Source of the DNA: Brevibacterium aurantiacum | GTDB taxonomy: Bacteria > Actinomycetota > Actinomycetes > Actinomycetales > Brevibacteriaceae | DNA: 64,000 nucleotides | Direction: 5' to 3' | Assembly (NCBI RefSeq): GCF_007558825.1 | Contig: NZ_VLTK01000013.1 | Span: 54,941 to 118,940, forward strand | Shown here: positions 53,153 through 61,564 of the stretch, piece after piece | How the letters are laid out: each line of letters starts with the position of its first letter | How positions within the stretch are numbered: position 1 is the stretch's first letter | Made by a program: the position numbers and the translations under genes | Notes under the pieces: generated by a model | What the model was told of the DNA's origin: nothing | What the model saw: the letters and a program-made list of their open reading frames with translations, nothing else | Database searches by the model: none

Positions 53153-54157
53153 GTGTCACAAGCACCCATCACCGCCTTCGACGCCACCGTCGTCGGCGTC
53201 GAAGATCTCAGCCCGATTTTCCGTCGCGTCACATTCGGCGGGGAGGGTCTCAGAGACTTCGGATGCAGCGGCCACCCGCGTGATCTGCGATTCAAACTCA
53301 TCATCCCCTCGGCCGGAGAAACGAAGCCGAAGTTCGATCTTCTTCGCTTCCTCGACGAGCAGGACCCCGATTCCGGCGTGTCCTGGTATCAGGCATGGCT
53401 GCAGCTCAACCCGGATGAACGCGGTCAGATGCGCACCTACACGGTGCGCGAATGGCGCGAAGAGGCGCGCGAACTCGTCGTCGACATGGTCCGCCACACC
53501 GACGATCAGGGCCACTCTGGGCCTGCTGCCGCCTGGGCACAGAACGCCCAAGTCGGTCACAGACTGCACGTCATCGGTCCTTCGCGCCACGCCGAAGGGC
53601 CCACGGCCGGAATCGAGTTCGCGCCGGCGGGTGCTGACACAATCCTCCTTGCAGGTGACGAGACTGCGATACCCGCGATCGCTTCGATCCTCGAATCACT
53701 CAAGGGCTCCGAGGTACAGGGCAAGGCGATCCTCGAGGTCCCGACCGCCGAGGATGCTCTTGAGCTGGAGGCTCCCTCCGGGTTCGAGATCCAGTGGCTT
53801 CCCCGCGGCAGCGCTGACCATGGCCAGCTGCTCGAGACGGCCGTCCGTGACGCCGTCCGCGTTGAGAACCGAGTCCTCGCTGGGGTGGGTGCGGGAGCCT
53901 CCGGTACGGCACCCATTGACCTCGACGAGGTCAACATCGACGAACAGATCCTGTGGGACGTCCCGGCTGCACTCACGCAGGCCGCTCAGAGCAGTTCCAG
54001 CGGCACCGAAAAGCAAGCCCGCCCGTTCTACGCCTGGATCGCGGGTGAGGCTGGACCGGTCAAACGCCTGCGTCGCTATCTTGTCCAGGAGGTCGGAGTC
54101 GATCGTCATCAGATTGCCTTCATGGGCTATTGGCGTCAGGGCAAAGCCGAGGGCTGA
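53153..54157 (+). CDS. Siderophore-interacting protein (ViuB-like FAD-dependent ferric reductase)
   Basis: 334 residues from GTG 53153 (AAGGAG five bases upstream); the frame runs to 53069 without family sequence. FAD-binding RTYTVREWR (R-x-Y-T motif), the SIP-type GPSRHAEGP segment, GDETAIPAIASILESL (nicotinamide domain) and the C-terminal YAWIAGEAGPVKRLRRYL signature are all present. It reduces ferric siderophores in the cytoplasm to release iron, so it fits with the divergent binding lipoprotein. Confidence 0.93.
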   Translation: MSQAPITAFDATVVGVEDLSPIFRRVTFGGEGLRDFGCSGHPRDLRFKLIIPSAGETKPKFDLLRFLDEQDPDSGVSWYQAWLQLNPDERGQMRTYTVREWREEARELVVDMVRHTDDQGHSGPAAAWAQNAQVGHRLHVIGPSRHAEGPTAGIEFAPAGADTILLAGDETAIPAIASILESLKGSEVQGKAILEVPTAEDALELEAPSGFEIQWLPRGSADHGQLLETAVRDAVRVENRVLAGVGAGASGTAPIDLDEVNIDEQILWDVPAALTQAAQSSSSGTEKQARPFYAWIAGEAGPVKRLRRYLVQEVGVDRHQIAFMGYWRQGKAEG

Positions 54158-54199
54158 TCAATCCCGCCTAGTTATTCGGATTCAGGCGACTCCAAACGG

Positions 54200-54230
54200 C
54201 TCCAAGCGGCAACAGGCGGCTCGCTTGGAG
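54200..54230. terminator. Hairpin between convergent genes
   Basis: CTCCAAGC and GCTTGGAG (8-bp perfect arms) around 15 bases, lying between the stops at 54157 and 54236. The loop itself consists of GGC-rich near-repeats. Could serve both genes. Confidence 0.5.
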
Positions 54231-54235
54231 ACAGT

Positions 54236-55381
54236 TCAACTGCGCCCCGTTCGCTTCGAGGACTCGCTCTTCGACGACGATCGCAACATCTGCGGAACAA
54301 TGGCGAAGGCCGCACCGAAGAGGCACAACGTTCCACCGAGTGCAGCCAGCAGCGGTGGAACTTCGCCGAGGACCAACCAGGCAAGTACGACGACGATCGC
54401 AGGAACGAGCAGACTCGAAGAACTGAGCACACCGACGGGCAGGAAGCGGATCGCATATCCCCACAGGTTGAAGGCGATCGCGGTCGGCACAACGCCGAGA
54501 TAGATGACCTGCAAGGTGATATTCATCGGCGCATCGGCCACCTCGGTGATGAGATCAGGGGTGAAGACAAGGCAGGCAATCGTTCCTGCCATAATCCCCG
54601 CCCAGGTGACCGTCACAGAATCGCCCCGGGACAGGAAGTGCTTCTGAAGCAGGACGCTGGCGGCATAGAGGATTGCGGCCGCAAGGCTCAGGAGCAGGCC
54701 GCCAATCGTGACAATGCCGGAGAAGCTGGCGATCGTGATCAGCACGATCCCCGCCAAGGACACCGCGATTCCTAGGACGAGTTTCCAGGGGAGACCCTCG
54801 CCGAGAAACAAGCCTGCGAATATCGCCACGATGAGCGGGGCGATATTGACGATCATTGCCGCAGTGCCAGCGTCGATCGACCGCTCCGCAGCGTTGAGAA
54901 TAACCGTGTAGCCGGCGAACCACGCAACTCCCCAGATGAGCGTGATCGCCCACGCCTTCGTCGATGTCGGGAACTTCGGCCGGCGGAAGAGCATCCATGC
55001 GGAGAGCACGACGACAGCGGCGCTCATGCGCAGCAATGACAATGGTCCGGGCGTGTAGTGATCGGCCGCATCACGGATGACGACGAACGAGGAAGCCCAG
55101 AAGACCATGGTCAGCAGTGCCGCGATCCACGGCAGGATCCGTGGAGAAGACGCTGAGCCCGTGGGCGGCGTCGCTCCGCTCGCTTTCTCTGCAGTCGCAG
55201 TCGGCACAGTCGCCGCAGTCAACGAAGTCGTCGCAGTCAACGAAGTCGTCGCAGTCGCGACCCTCGGCTCGACCGCCGAGGGCGTATTGCCTGGGAAGTC
55301 CGATTCGGATGACGAGTCCGTGCTGGTGGGCACGGCTGACTGCATCGACGGGCAATTTTCGGAAGCTGAGTTGTCCTTCAT
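54236..55381 (-). CDS. EamA (DMT superfamily) metabolite exporter
   Basis: About 381 residues from ATG 55381; an in-frame ATG 12 codons later (MQSAVPTSTDSS) could serve instead and the frame is open to 55495. Residues 1-80 are a Ser/Thr/Ala-rich low-complexity leader with a duplicated TTSLTA. Ten helices follow in two EamA repeats (ILPWIAALLTMVFWASSFVVIR and GGLLLSLAAAILYAASVLLQKH). Such proteins export amino acids or other metabolites. Divergent from a LysR regulator across 82 bases. Confidence 0.87.
   Translation of the reverse strand: MKDNSASENCPSMQSAVPTSTDSSSESDFPGNTPSAVEPRVATATTSLTATTSLTAATVPTATAEKASGATPPTGSASSPRILPWIAALLTMVFWASSFVVIRDAADHYTPGPLSLLRMSAAVVVLSAWMLFRRPKFPTSTKAWAITLIWGVAWFAGYTVILNAAERSIDAGTAAMIVNIAPLIVAIFAGLFLGEGLPWKLVLGIAVSLAGIVLITIASFSGIVTIGGLLLSLAAAILYAASVLLQKHFLSRGDSVTVTWAGIMAGTIACLVFTPDLITEVADAPMNITLQVIYLGVVPTAIAFNLWGYAIRFLPVGVLSSSSLLVPAIVVVLAWLVLGEVPPLLAALGGTLCLFGAAFAIVPQMLRSSSKSESSKRTGRS
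55217..55252. repeat. 18-bp in-frame tandem duplication inside the EamA gene leader
   Basis: AGTCAACGAAGTCGTCGC occurs twice in direct succession and adds one extra six-residue unit to the low-complexity N-terminus without shifting the frame. Confidence 0.9.
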
Positions 55382-55436
55382 GCCTACGATTATTCTGTCG
55401 GCGACCGTCAAAGAAAAGCGCACACCATTGCACATC

Positions 55437-55455
55437 TGTACAGAATTCTCGTACA
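55437..55455. promoter_or_regulatory. Inverted repeat in the EamA/LysR gap, candidate LysR site
   Basis: TGTAC and GTACA arms around nine bases that themselves contain AGAATTCT. It ends 8 bases before the LysR ATG at 55464, where an autoregulatory site is expected. Confidence 0.45.
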
Positions 55456-55463
55456 TTAGATGG

Positions 55464-56366
55464 ATGACCAACGTCGTCCAGTTGCAATCATTCAAGTCAG
55501 TCGCGACTACCGGTTCGGTGCGATCAGCGGCACTGCACCTCGGTATGTCTCCTTCGGCTGTCAGCCATCACCTCAAGCTTCTCGAACAGGACACTGGCCT
55601 GAGTCTCTTTCAAAGACAAGGTCGGGGCCTGTGCCTGACCGACACCGGATCTGCCATCATGGGCGAGGTCGACGGCGTGCTCGAGTCATCAAGCCGACTG
55701 CAGCAACGCATCACGGATCTGAAGGACAGTCGAGTCAACCGACTTTCAATCAGCTACTTCAGCAGCGCTGGAAACCGATGGATGCCGGAGCTGGTACTCT
55801 TCCTCGAGCACAAGCACCCGCATACTGCCGTCCAACTGAGCCTGGCGGAGGGCCAGTGGCATGAATCTCGATCCGATATTCAGATCGTCATCACAGAGAC
55901 CCGGGAACCTGCACTGCCGCCTCAGGTCAATTGCAGCTTCCTGTTGGAAGATCCGTATGTCGTCGCAGTTCCCGAGGGGCACGAGCTCGCAACTCGCAGT
56001 GAGGTATCCCTGACCGAGCTCGAGAGACTTCCCTGGATCGACAACGAACAAGGCGATGGCCCGTGCCGTACGATCCTTTTCGACGCCTGCGCCAGGGCCG
56101 GGATTCGAGTGCAGTTCAAACATGAGGCGCACACCTTCGTCGCCGCACTCCACATGGTCAGCCGCGGGTTGGGAATCACGCTTCTCCCCCGCCTCGGCAT
56201 CGATCAGCTTCCCGAAGGGGTGGTTATCGTTCCCCTGGCGGCGCCCGAACCGATCCGTTATGTCCACGCCATCAGCGACCCGGATCATCCTCAACAGGAT
56301 GCTATCAGCGATGCGCTCACGGCCCTCCGTGAACTTGCAAGCAGTGACGCCGTCGCACTGGCGTGA
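55464..56366 (+). CDS. LysR family transcriptional regulator, divergent to the EamA exporter
   Basis: 300 residues from ATG 55464; the frame is open far upstream on the complement of the exporter leader but has no coding look there. Helix-turn-helix VVQLQSFKSVATTGSVRSAA, MSPSAVSHHLKLLEQDTGLS, LFQRQGRGLCLTDTG. Effector domain 90-290. Sequence style is close to the LysR at 37500. Expected to control the exporter gene. Confidence 0.89.
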   Translation: MTNVVQLQSFKSVATTGSVRSAALHLGMSPSAVSHHLKLLEQDTGLSLFQRQGRGLCLTDTGSAIMGEVDGVLESSSRLQQRITDLKDSRVNRLSISYFSSAGNRWMPELVLFLEHKHPHTAVQLSLAEGQWHESRSDIQIVITETREPALPPQVNCSFLLEDPYVVAVPEGHELATRSEVSLTELERLPWIDNEQGDGPCRTILFDACARAGIRVQFKHEAHTFVAALHMVSRGLGITLLPRLGIDQLPEGVVIVPLAAPEPIRYVHAISDPDHPQQDAISDALTALRELASSDAVALA

Positions 56367-56459
56367 ATTCGAATTAACCAGTCCGATGACTACCAGCGGA
56401 TCACCCAGAAATTCTGCAGACTCGCCTCTCTCGCAGCCCGACGAAATTCGGTATACAGC

Positions 56460-57629
56460 TTAGTAACTACGTGGCATCCCAAGAACGTGCGAGCCAAGAT
56501 AATTGAGCACCATTTCCTGACTCACTGGCGCAATCTTCATCAAACGAACCTCACGCAGGTACCGACCCACATGGTATTCCTCGGAATAACCCATTCCACC
56601 GTGGACCTGAACAGCACGATCCGCTGCGTCAACACCCGCCTCAGCACAGAGGTATTTCGCAGTATTCGCTTCACGCCCGCTGGACAGCCCTTGGTCATAG
56701 GTCCACGTGGCTTTCCTTAGGGCAAGCTCGGCAGCGTCAAGTTTCGCCAAGGAATCTGCCAAGGGGAACTGAATCCCCTGGTTCATCCCGATCGGCCGGT
56801 CGAAGACGACTCGCTCATTTGCATATTTGACCGCCTTAGCGAGCGAAGCACGACCGATCCCCAGAGCCTCGGCCGCAATAAGCATTCGCTCCGGATTGAG
56901 CCCATCCAGAAGGTACTTGAATCCCTTCCCCTCTTCACCCACTCGATGCGAGTCCGGGATGACGAGATCCTCGATGACAAGTTCGTTGGAGGACACAGCA
57001 TTGCGCCCGATCTTCCTGATCGGATTGATCTGAACATGGTCTCTATCCAGATCGGTGAAGAATAGTGTCATGCCGTCCGTCGGCTTCGCGACGTCCTCCC
57101 GTCTCGTTGTGCGCGCCAACAAGAGAATCTTGTCTGATTCCATGGCTTTCGAAATCCAGACCTTGCGACCCGACACGACGTACTCGTCCCCACGTCGCTT
57201 CGCGAAGGTGGTCACCCTGGTCGTATCAAGCCCCGCATCAGGCTCCGTCACACCGAAGCACACATGTATCTTGCCCTCAGCGATCTGAGGCAGATTGGAC
57301 CTTTTGAGTTCCTCGCTGCCGTGCTTGATTACTGGATGCAGACCGAAGATCGTCATATGTATTGAACTTGCCGCATTCATCGCACCTCCAGCAGCAGCAA
57401 CTGACTCCAGCAGCAACGTCGCTTCAGTGATACCGAGGCCGTGCCCGCCGTACTCGGTCGGCGTCGTCAACCCGAGCCACCCCTTTTCCGCCAACAGGTT
57501 GTAGAACTCGGTCGGAAACTCATGGTTGGCATCCTTATCAGCCCAGTACTCGTCGTCGAAACGACCGACGATCTCCTGGGCGGCTTCGCGCACCATCAAC
57601 TGATCATCGGTCAAGGCGAAATCCGCCAT
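56460..57629 (-). CDS. Acyl-CoA dehydrogenase
   Basis: 389 residues from ATG 57629 (GAGGAG six bases upstream; an in-frame ATG overlaps at 57635). Flavin and substrate motifs: CFGVTEPDAGLDTT, VSGRKVWISKAMESD, RMLIAAEALGIGRASLAKA, and the C-terminal VHGGMGYSEEYHVGRYLREVR with the catalytic Glu. Length is standard for the four-helix-bundle, single-domain family. It oxidises an acyl-CoA at the alpha-beta carbons, donating to electron-transfer flavoprotein. Divergent from a GntR regulator; the CoA-transferase downstream of the TRAP genes may make its substrate. Confidence 0.92.
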   Translation of the reverse strand: MADFALTDDQLMVREAAQEIVGRFDDEYWADKDANHEFPTEFYNLLAEKGWLGLTTPTEYGGHGLGITEATLLLESVAAAGGAMNAASSIHMTIFGLHPVIKHGSEELKRSNLPQIAEGKIHVCFGVTEPDAGLDTTRVTTFAKRRGDEYVVSGRKVWISKAMESDKILLLARTTRREDVAKPTDGMTLFFTDLDRDHVQINPIRKIGRNAVSSNELVIEDLVIPDSHRVGEEGKGFKYLLDGLNPERMLIAAEALGIGRASLAKAVKYANERVVFDRPIGMNQGIQFPLADSLAKLDAAELALRKATWTYDQGLSSGREANTAKYLCAEAGVDAADRAVQVHGGMGYSEEYHVGRYLREVRLMKIAPVSQEMVLNYLGSHVLGMPRSY

Positions 57630-57778
57630 CGTCATCTCCTCGATTAGTTCGCTGCCATACAGTCGGGCAAGTCGACGTATGCGATTGCTGCGCGCGAATC
57701 GTGCTCGTCGCCTAGATTCGAACTTCTCATCCGGGCCTCCGTGCATTTCGTGGCGCATTGTGCTCCGCTACGTATTAT

Positions 57779-57791
57779 TTGGTAGGACCAA
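57779..57791. promoter_or_regulatory. FadR-subfamily GntR operator, TTGGT-AGG-ACCAA
   Basis: A 13-base inverted repeat with the TGGT-N3-ACCA form known for FadR/FCD-type GntR regulators. It lies in the 206-base gap between the acyl-CoA dehydrogenase and the GntR gene, 45 bases before the latter. Confidence 0.65.
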
Positions 57792-57835
57792 TATAGAATG
57801 TAACCGAGGACACCGTCAGACACAAGAGAGACTCT

Positions 57836-58534
57836 ATGAACACGACCGAGACATCCAGATTCGTCGCCGAGCTACGGTCACGAATTCTCGACGGCACCCT
57901 GCCCGCGGGGACCAGGCTCGACGCAGAACGCGAGCTCGCTGTGCACTACGAACTCAGCCGCAGCACAATCCGCGCTGGTCTACAGGCGTTAGCCTCCGAA
58001 GGGATGATCCAGAGAAAGATCGGCAGAAACGGCGGCAGCTTCGTCACCACCCCGAAAGGGGACTCAATAACGAGCTCTCTACAGCTGGTCATCGGTACCG
58101 GAGGAATCGCGGAACGTGATCTGATGGAAACTCGACTAGCCATTGAGCCTCACTGCGCCGAACTCGCTGCAACCCGGATGAGCAGGGAGGAACTGGACAA
58201 GCTCTCGGCAATCCAATCAAAGATGACCGCGGCAATTCGCCCAGTGGGCAACCCGACCGACCGACCAGCGTTCCTGCGGGCCAATGCAGACTTCCATCTT
58301 CATATAGCCCTGGGAAGCCACAATCAGGCCCTATCCGCAATCCTCAAAGGACTCATCGGCCCCATCGAAGCGCTCACCGACGACCCCCACCTTCTCGGGC
58401 CAGGTCAACTTCGGGAACTAGTACAAGCCCATGAGCACATCTTCTCTGCCGTGAAGTCCCGTGACGGCCTCCGCGCAGCAGACGCAATGCGCAAGCACCT
58501 ACGGGCTCACATCCAACTATCCTCCGAGCGCTGA
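57836..58534 (+). CDS. GntR family transcriptional regulator, FCD (FadR) subfamily
   Basis: 232 residues from ATG 57836 (AAGAGAG five bases upstream). Winged helix: FVAELRSRILDGTLPAGTRL, ELSRSTIRAGLQALASEGMI, RKIGRNGGSFVTT. FCD domain: MEARLAIEPH-like METRLAIEPHCAELAATRMS, FLRANADFHLHIALGSHNQA with metal-binding Asp/His. Sits between the divergent acyl-CoA dehydrogenase and the TRAP operon, and likely regulates one or both through the operator at 57779-57791. Confidence 0.92.
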   Translation: MNTTETSRFVAELRSRILDGTLPAGTRLDAERELAVHYELSRSTIRAGLQALASEGMIQRKIGRNGGSFVTTPKGDSITSSLQLVIGTGGIAERDLMETRLAIEPHCAELAATRMSREELDKLSAIQSKMTAAIRPVGNPTDRPAFLRANADFHLHIALGSHNQALSAILKGLIGPIEALTDDPHLLGPGQLRELVQAHEHIFSAVKSRDGLRAADAMRKHLRAHIQLSSER

Positions 58535-58573
58535 AACCACTGACCACCCGAATACCAGCCGGCGAGAATACCC

Positions 58574-58602
58574 TTGTTGGCTGGTCGCTTTTCGTCTACA
58601 GT
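58574..58602 (+). promoter_or_regulatory. Promoter of the TRAP transporter operon
   Basis: TTGTTG (-35) at 58574-58579 and TACAGT (-10) at 58597-58602 with 17 bases between. An ACGTACGT palindrome follows around 58613. The start codon is 46 bases after the -10. Confidence 0.5.
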
Positions 58603-58648
58603 GTTCGTTTATACGTACGTCTAGTGCGCATATACCAATGGAGGTGTA

Positions 58649-59731
58649 ATGAAGTCACGTACGCGGGCCATAGCGGCACTGTTATCCGTCGTCATTCTTG
58701 CGTCAACGGCACTGAGCGCTTGTGCCCCGGCAGGAACTACGGAGAAGACAACCCTGTCACTGGCCGACAGCTATGCGCCCACCCATATTTTCGCGGACTC
58801 CGGGGTCAGCGTCTTCATGGACGAAGTCTCACACCGAGGCACCGGATCTGACGGCGATTCAAAGGAGACGGCGGACTTCTCGTATTACCCGGCAGGACAA
58901 ATGGGAACTCCGCGAGACCTGGTGTCTCTCAACCGATCGGGAGTTCTTGACATCACACCCGCCTCGGCGGCATATCTCTCTGATCAGCTTCCGTTGTCCA
59001 GTGTCTCCGATCTGCCAGGTATGGTTGAGGATTCCTGCGTGGGCGCACAAGCACTCTTCGACATGATGTCCCCTGGAGGAATCCTCTACGAAGAGGAATA
59101 TGCGCCGCGCGGCTTGCGTCCTCTCTGGGTCTCTGTGCTCCCCAGCTACGAGATTCTGACGGTCAGCCGCCAGATCAATTCTCCTTCGGATCTCCGCGGG
59201 CTCAACATCAGAACTTCCGGCGGAGCGCTCGACGCGACACTCTCTGACCTCGGCGCGGCAGCCGTCAGCATGCCTGCATCAGAAGCGTATGAAGCGCTGT
59301 CCCGGAAAACTGTTGACGGCGTAGCTTTCCCCTTCATCAGCGTGCTTCCATACAAGTTGCAGGAGGTTCTCGGCCACTCGACGACGGGGCTGAACATCGG
59401 CGCATTCGCGATCCCCTATGTCATCAGCGAAGAAACATGGACCGATCTTGACCCTGCTCTACAGTATCGAATCGAAAAAGCTGGCCACGATGCACAGAAC
59501 AGCTTGTGCCGGGCGGTGAATAGCAAGACTCCGGCAGCAATCGACACGATCACAGAGGACGGGGTCGACTTCAATAGACCGCATGCACAAGGAATGAAGG
59601 AGTTCAAAGACAAGCTGGCGCCTGTGCGCAAGCAGTGGGCCGAGAACATGGATTCGATCGGCAAGCCGGGTTCACAGGTGCTCTCCGACTACGAAGCCCT
59701 CATCGCGCGATACGAAGGGAACTCGAAATGA
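58649..59731 (+). CDS. TRAP transporter solute-binding lipoprotein (DctP-like)
   Basis: 360 residues. Signal peptide with lipobox TALSAC (Cys about residue 26), unusual for Gram-negative TRAP but normal here. DctP-fold features: YYPAGQMGTPRDLVSLNRSG, YEILTVSRQINSPSDLRGLN followed by IRTSGG, the conserved Arg that binds a carboxylate, and VDGVAFPFISV. It delivers a carboxylate to the DctQM permease encoded just downstream. GGAGGT stands 5 bases before the ATG. Confidence 0.9.
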   Translation: MKSRTRAIAALLSVVILASTALSACAPAGTTEKTTLSLADSYAPTHIFADSGVSVFMDEVSHRGTGSDGDSKETADFSYYPAGQMGTPRDLVSLNRSGVLDITPASAAYLSDQLPLSSVSDLPGMVEDSCVGAQALFDMMSPGGILYEEEYAPRGLRPLWVSVLPSYEILTVSRQINSPSDLRGLNIRTSGGALDATLSDLGAAAVSMPASEAYEALSRKTVDGVAFPFISVLPYKLQEVLGHSTTGLNIGAFAIPYVISEETWTDLDPALQYRIEKAGHDAQNSLCRAVNSKTPAAIDTITEDGVDFNRPHAQGMKEFKDKLAPVRKQWAENMDSIGKPGSQVLSDYEALIARYEGNSK

Positions 59732-60276
59732 ATCGTGACCACAGCTCGGCGATGCAGAGGACGATCAACACAATCAAGGTCATCAGCGTGACACTTGCCG
59801 GTGTGGCGATCGTAGCCATGGCACTGGTCATGCTGACCGAAACCTTGATGCGCTATGTCTTCACCAATCCTCTTGGCTGGAATATCAGCGCAGTTGAGCG
59901 GATCTTCATGCCTATGTCCGTCTTCCTTGCGCTGCCGTGGCTATATCTGACCGCGGGGCACGTCACTGCGGAGCTCATCTACGACAGGCTTCCGGTCGCA
60001 TGGCGCACTGGTGCCCGAATCATCGGTCATCTACTACTCCTCCTCATTGCTGCGGCGCTTACCTACGGCGGAATGGTGACGGTTGTCGATTCTTTCACTC
60101 TCGGCGATGCCCCGCCACCGGGTTCAAGCGAGATTCCGATTCCGACATGGATATGGCAGCTAAGTCAGCCAGTGGGCACCGCGGCCCTGTTCGTTGTCGC
60201 TATCCTCGACACCCCCAACGTCATTTCAGATTCACCATCAACCAATGCCCCCGCTACCGAGGGTGAAGAATCATGA
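59728..60276 (+). CDS. TRAP transporter small permease (DctQ-like)
   Basis: 182 residues from ATG 59728, overlapping the DctP stop by 4 bases; four hydrophobic segments and the family motif VMLTETLMRYVFTNPLGWN. The middle loop shows APPPGSSEIPIPTWIWQL, as usual before the last helix. Its stop overlaps the large permease start by 4 bases. Confidence 0.9.
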   Translation: MNRDHSSAMQRTINTIKVISVTLAGVAIVAMALVMLTETLMRYVFTNPLGWNISAVERIFMPMSVFLALPWLYLTAGHVTAELIYDRLPVAWRTGARIIGHLLLLLIAAALTYGGMVTVVDSFTLGDAPPPGSSEIPIPTWIWQLSQPVGTAALFVVAILDTPNVISDSPSTNAPATEGEES

Positions 60277-61553
60277 TCGCCATCACTATCAGTGTCATTC
60301 TCCTGGTTCTCATCCTCAGCAAGGTCCCTATTCCTTTCGCGATCCTCGGCGCTGCTGGTATCGGTCTGCTGTGGTTGGGCGGTGGCGAGAACCTCATCGG
60401 AGTCTTCGAAGTCATACCAATGAGCTCGGTCGGCAGCAATTCACTCGCTGCGATCCCGCTCTTCATCCTCATGGCCCATCTCGTTCTCAAGAGTGGGGTC
60501 TTGGACACCCTGTTCAATTCGGCGAGCACACTGATCGGCCGTTTTCGCGGAGGAACCGGTATCGCAGCAGTGCTGGCGGGCGCAGGATTCGCAGCGGTGT
60601 CTGGATCTTCAACAGCCGCGGCTGCCACACTTGCCCACACTTCTACAGGAACAATGCTCAAGCAGGGGTACAGTGCCAGACTTGCCAGTGGAACGGTCGC
60701 AAGCGCAGGCACACTTGCCGCGATGATTCCGCCGAGTATCCTGCTGGTCTTCTACGCCATCACCGCTGAAACCAGCGTCGGCAAGACCCTGCTCGCAGGC
60801 GTCGTCCCCGGCATACTCATGAGCTTGGGACTGGCAATCACAGTCTGGGTGATGGGTCTGCGTGGGCATGCTCCCGCAACTGATCCCACTTCATGGAAGG
60901 CCAAGCTCGTGGCCTTGAAGGGTCTACTGCCGATCGCCTTCCTCTTCGCCGTGGTCGTAGGAACGGTCTTTCTCGGGATCGCCACGGCCACCGAAGCCGC
61001 AGCCCTCGGATGCCTAGGCGGGTTCCTCCTCATGGTGTGGATGAAGACAGCAACCTGGTCAAACCTGAAGTCCGCTGTTGTGGGCAGTGTCTCCAGCAGT
61101 GCGATGATTCTCTCCATCGTCTTCGCGGCACATGTGTTCGGGATCTTCCTTACACAAACTCAGGTGGCTCCGACAGTTGTGGAATTTGTCCAGGGTCTAG
61201 CGATCGCCCCAATCCTCATCATCGTCATCTTTGCTTTCATATATCTAGTCCTCGGGTTCTTCATGGACCAGATGGCTATCATCGCTCTGACAGTTCCGGT
61301 GACGCTTCCAGTCGTCGAAGCACTCGGCTTCGACCCGATTTGGTTCGGCGTGATCGTCATTCTTCTTGCAGAGATTGGGCTGATCACACCGCCCCTGGGA
61401 CTCAACGCGTTTGTTGTGTCTCGCGCAGCTGCAATCAGAGTCGAGACAGTTTTCATGGGCTCGGTTCCCTTCATCATCGCAATGCTCATCGTCACGACTC
61501 TGATATTCGTGTTTCCCGATCTGTCATTGTTTCTGACAACAAGCGTGAAATGA
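60273..61553 (+). CDS. TRAP transporter large permease (DctM-like)
   Basis: 426 residues, about 12 helices. DctM motifs: PFAILGAAGIGLLWLGG, LFILMAHLVLKSGVLDTLFN, GFAAVSGSSTAAAATLAHTS, IPPSILLVFYAITAETSVGK, ATATEAAALGCLGGFLL and LITPPLGLNAFVVS. Carries the carboxylate and sodium through the membrane. Third gene of the TRAP operon, followed 11 bases later by the CoA-transferase. Confidence 0.93.
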   Translation: MIAITISVILLVLILSKVPIPFAILGAAGIGLLWLGGGENLIGVFEVIPMSSVGSNSLAAIPLFILMAHLVLKSGVLDTLFNSASTLIGRFRGGTGIAAVLAGAGFAAVSGSSTAAAATLAHTSTGTMLKQGYSARLASGTVASAGTLAAMIPPSILLVFYAITAETSVGKTLLAGVVPGILMSLGLAITVWVMGLRGHAPATDPTSWKAKLVALKGLLPIAFLFAVVVGTVFLGIATATEAAALGCLGGFLLMVWMKTATWSNLKSAVVGSVSSSAMILSIVFAAHVFGIFLTQTQVAPTVVEFVQGLAIAPILIIVIFAFIYLVLGFFMDQMAIIALTVPVTLPVVEALGFDPIWFGVIVILLAEIGLITPPLGLNAFVVSRAAAIRVETVFMGSVPFIIAMLIVTTLIFVFPDLSLFLTTSVK

Positions 61554-61564
61554 GGATATAGCCA

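Noticed and set aside
53022..54503. 493-residue plus-strand open frame
   Set aside because: Shadow frame of the siderophore-interacting protein and of the EamA gene; Arg/Ser/Pro-rich and without domains.
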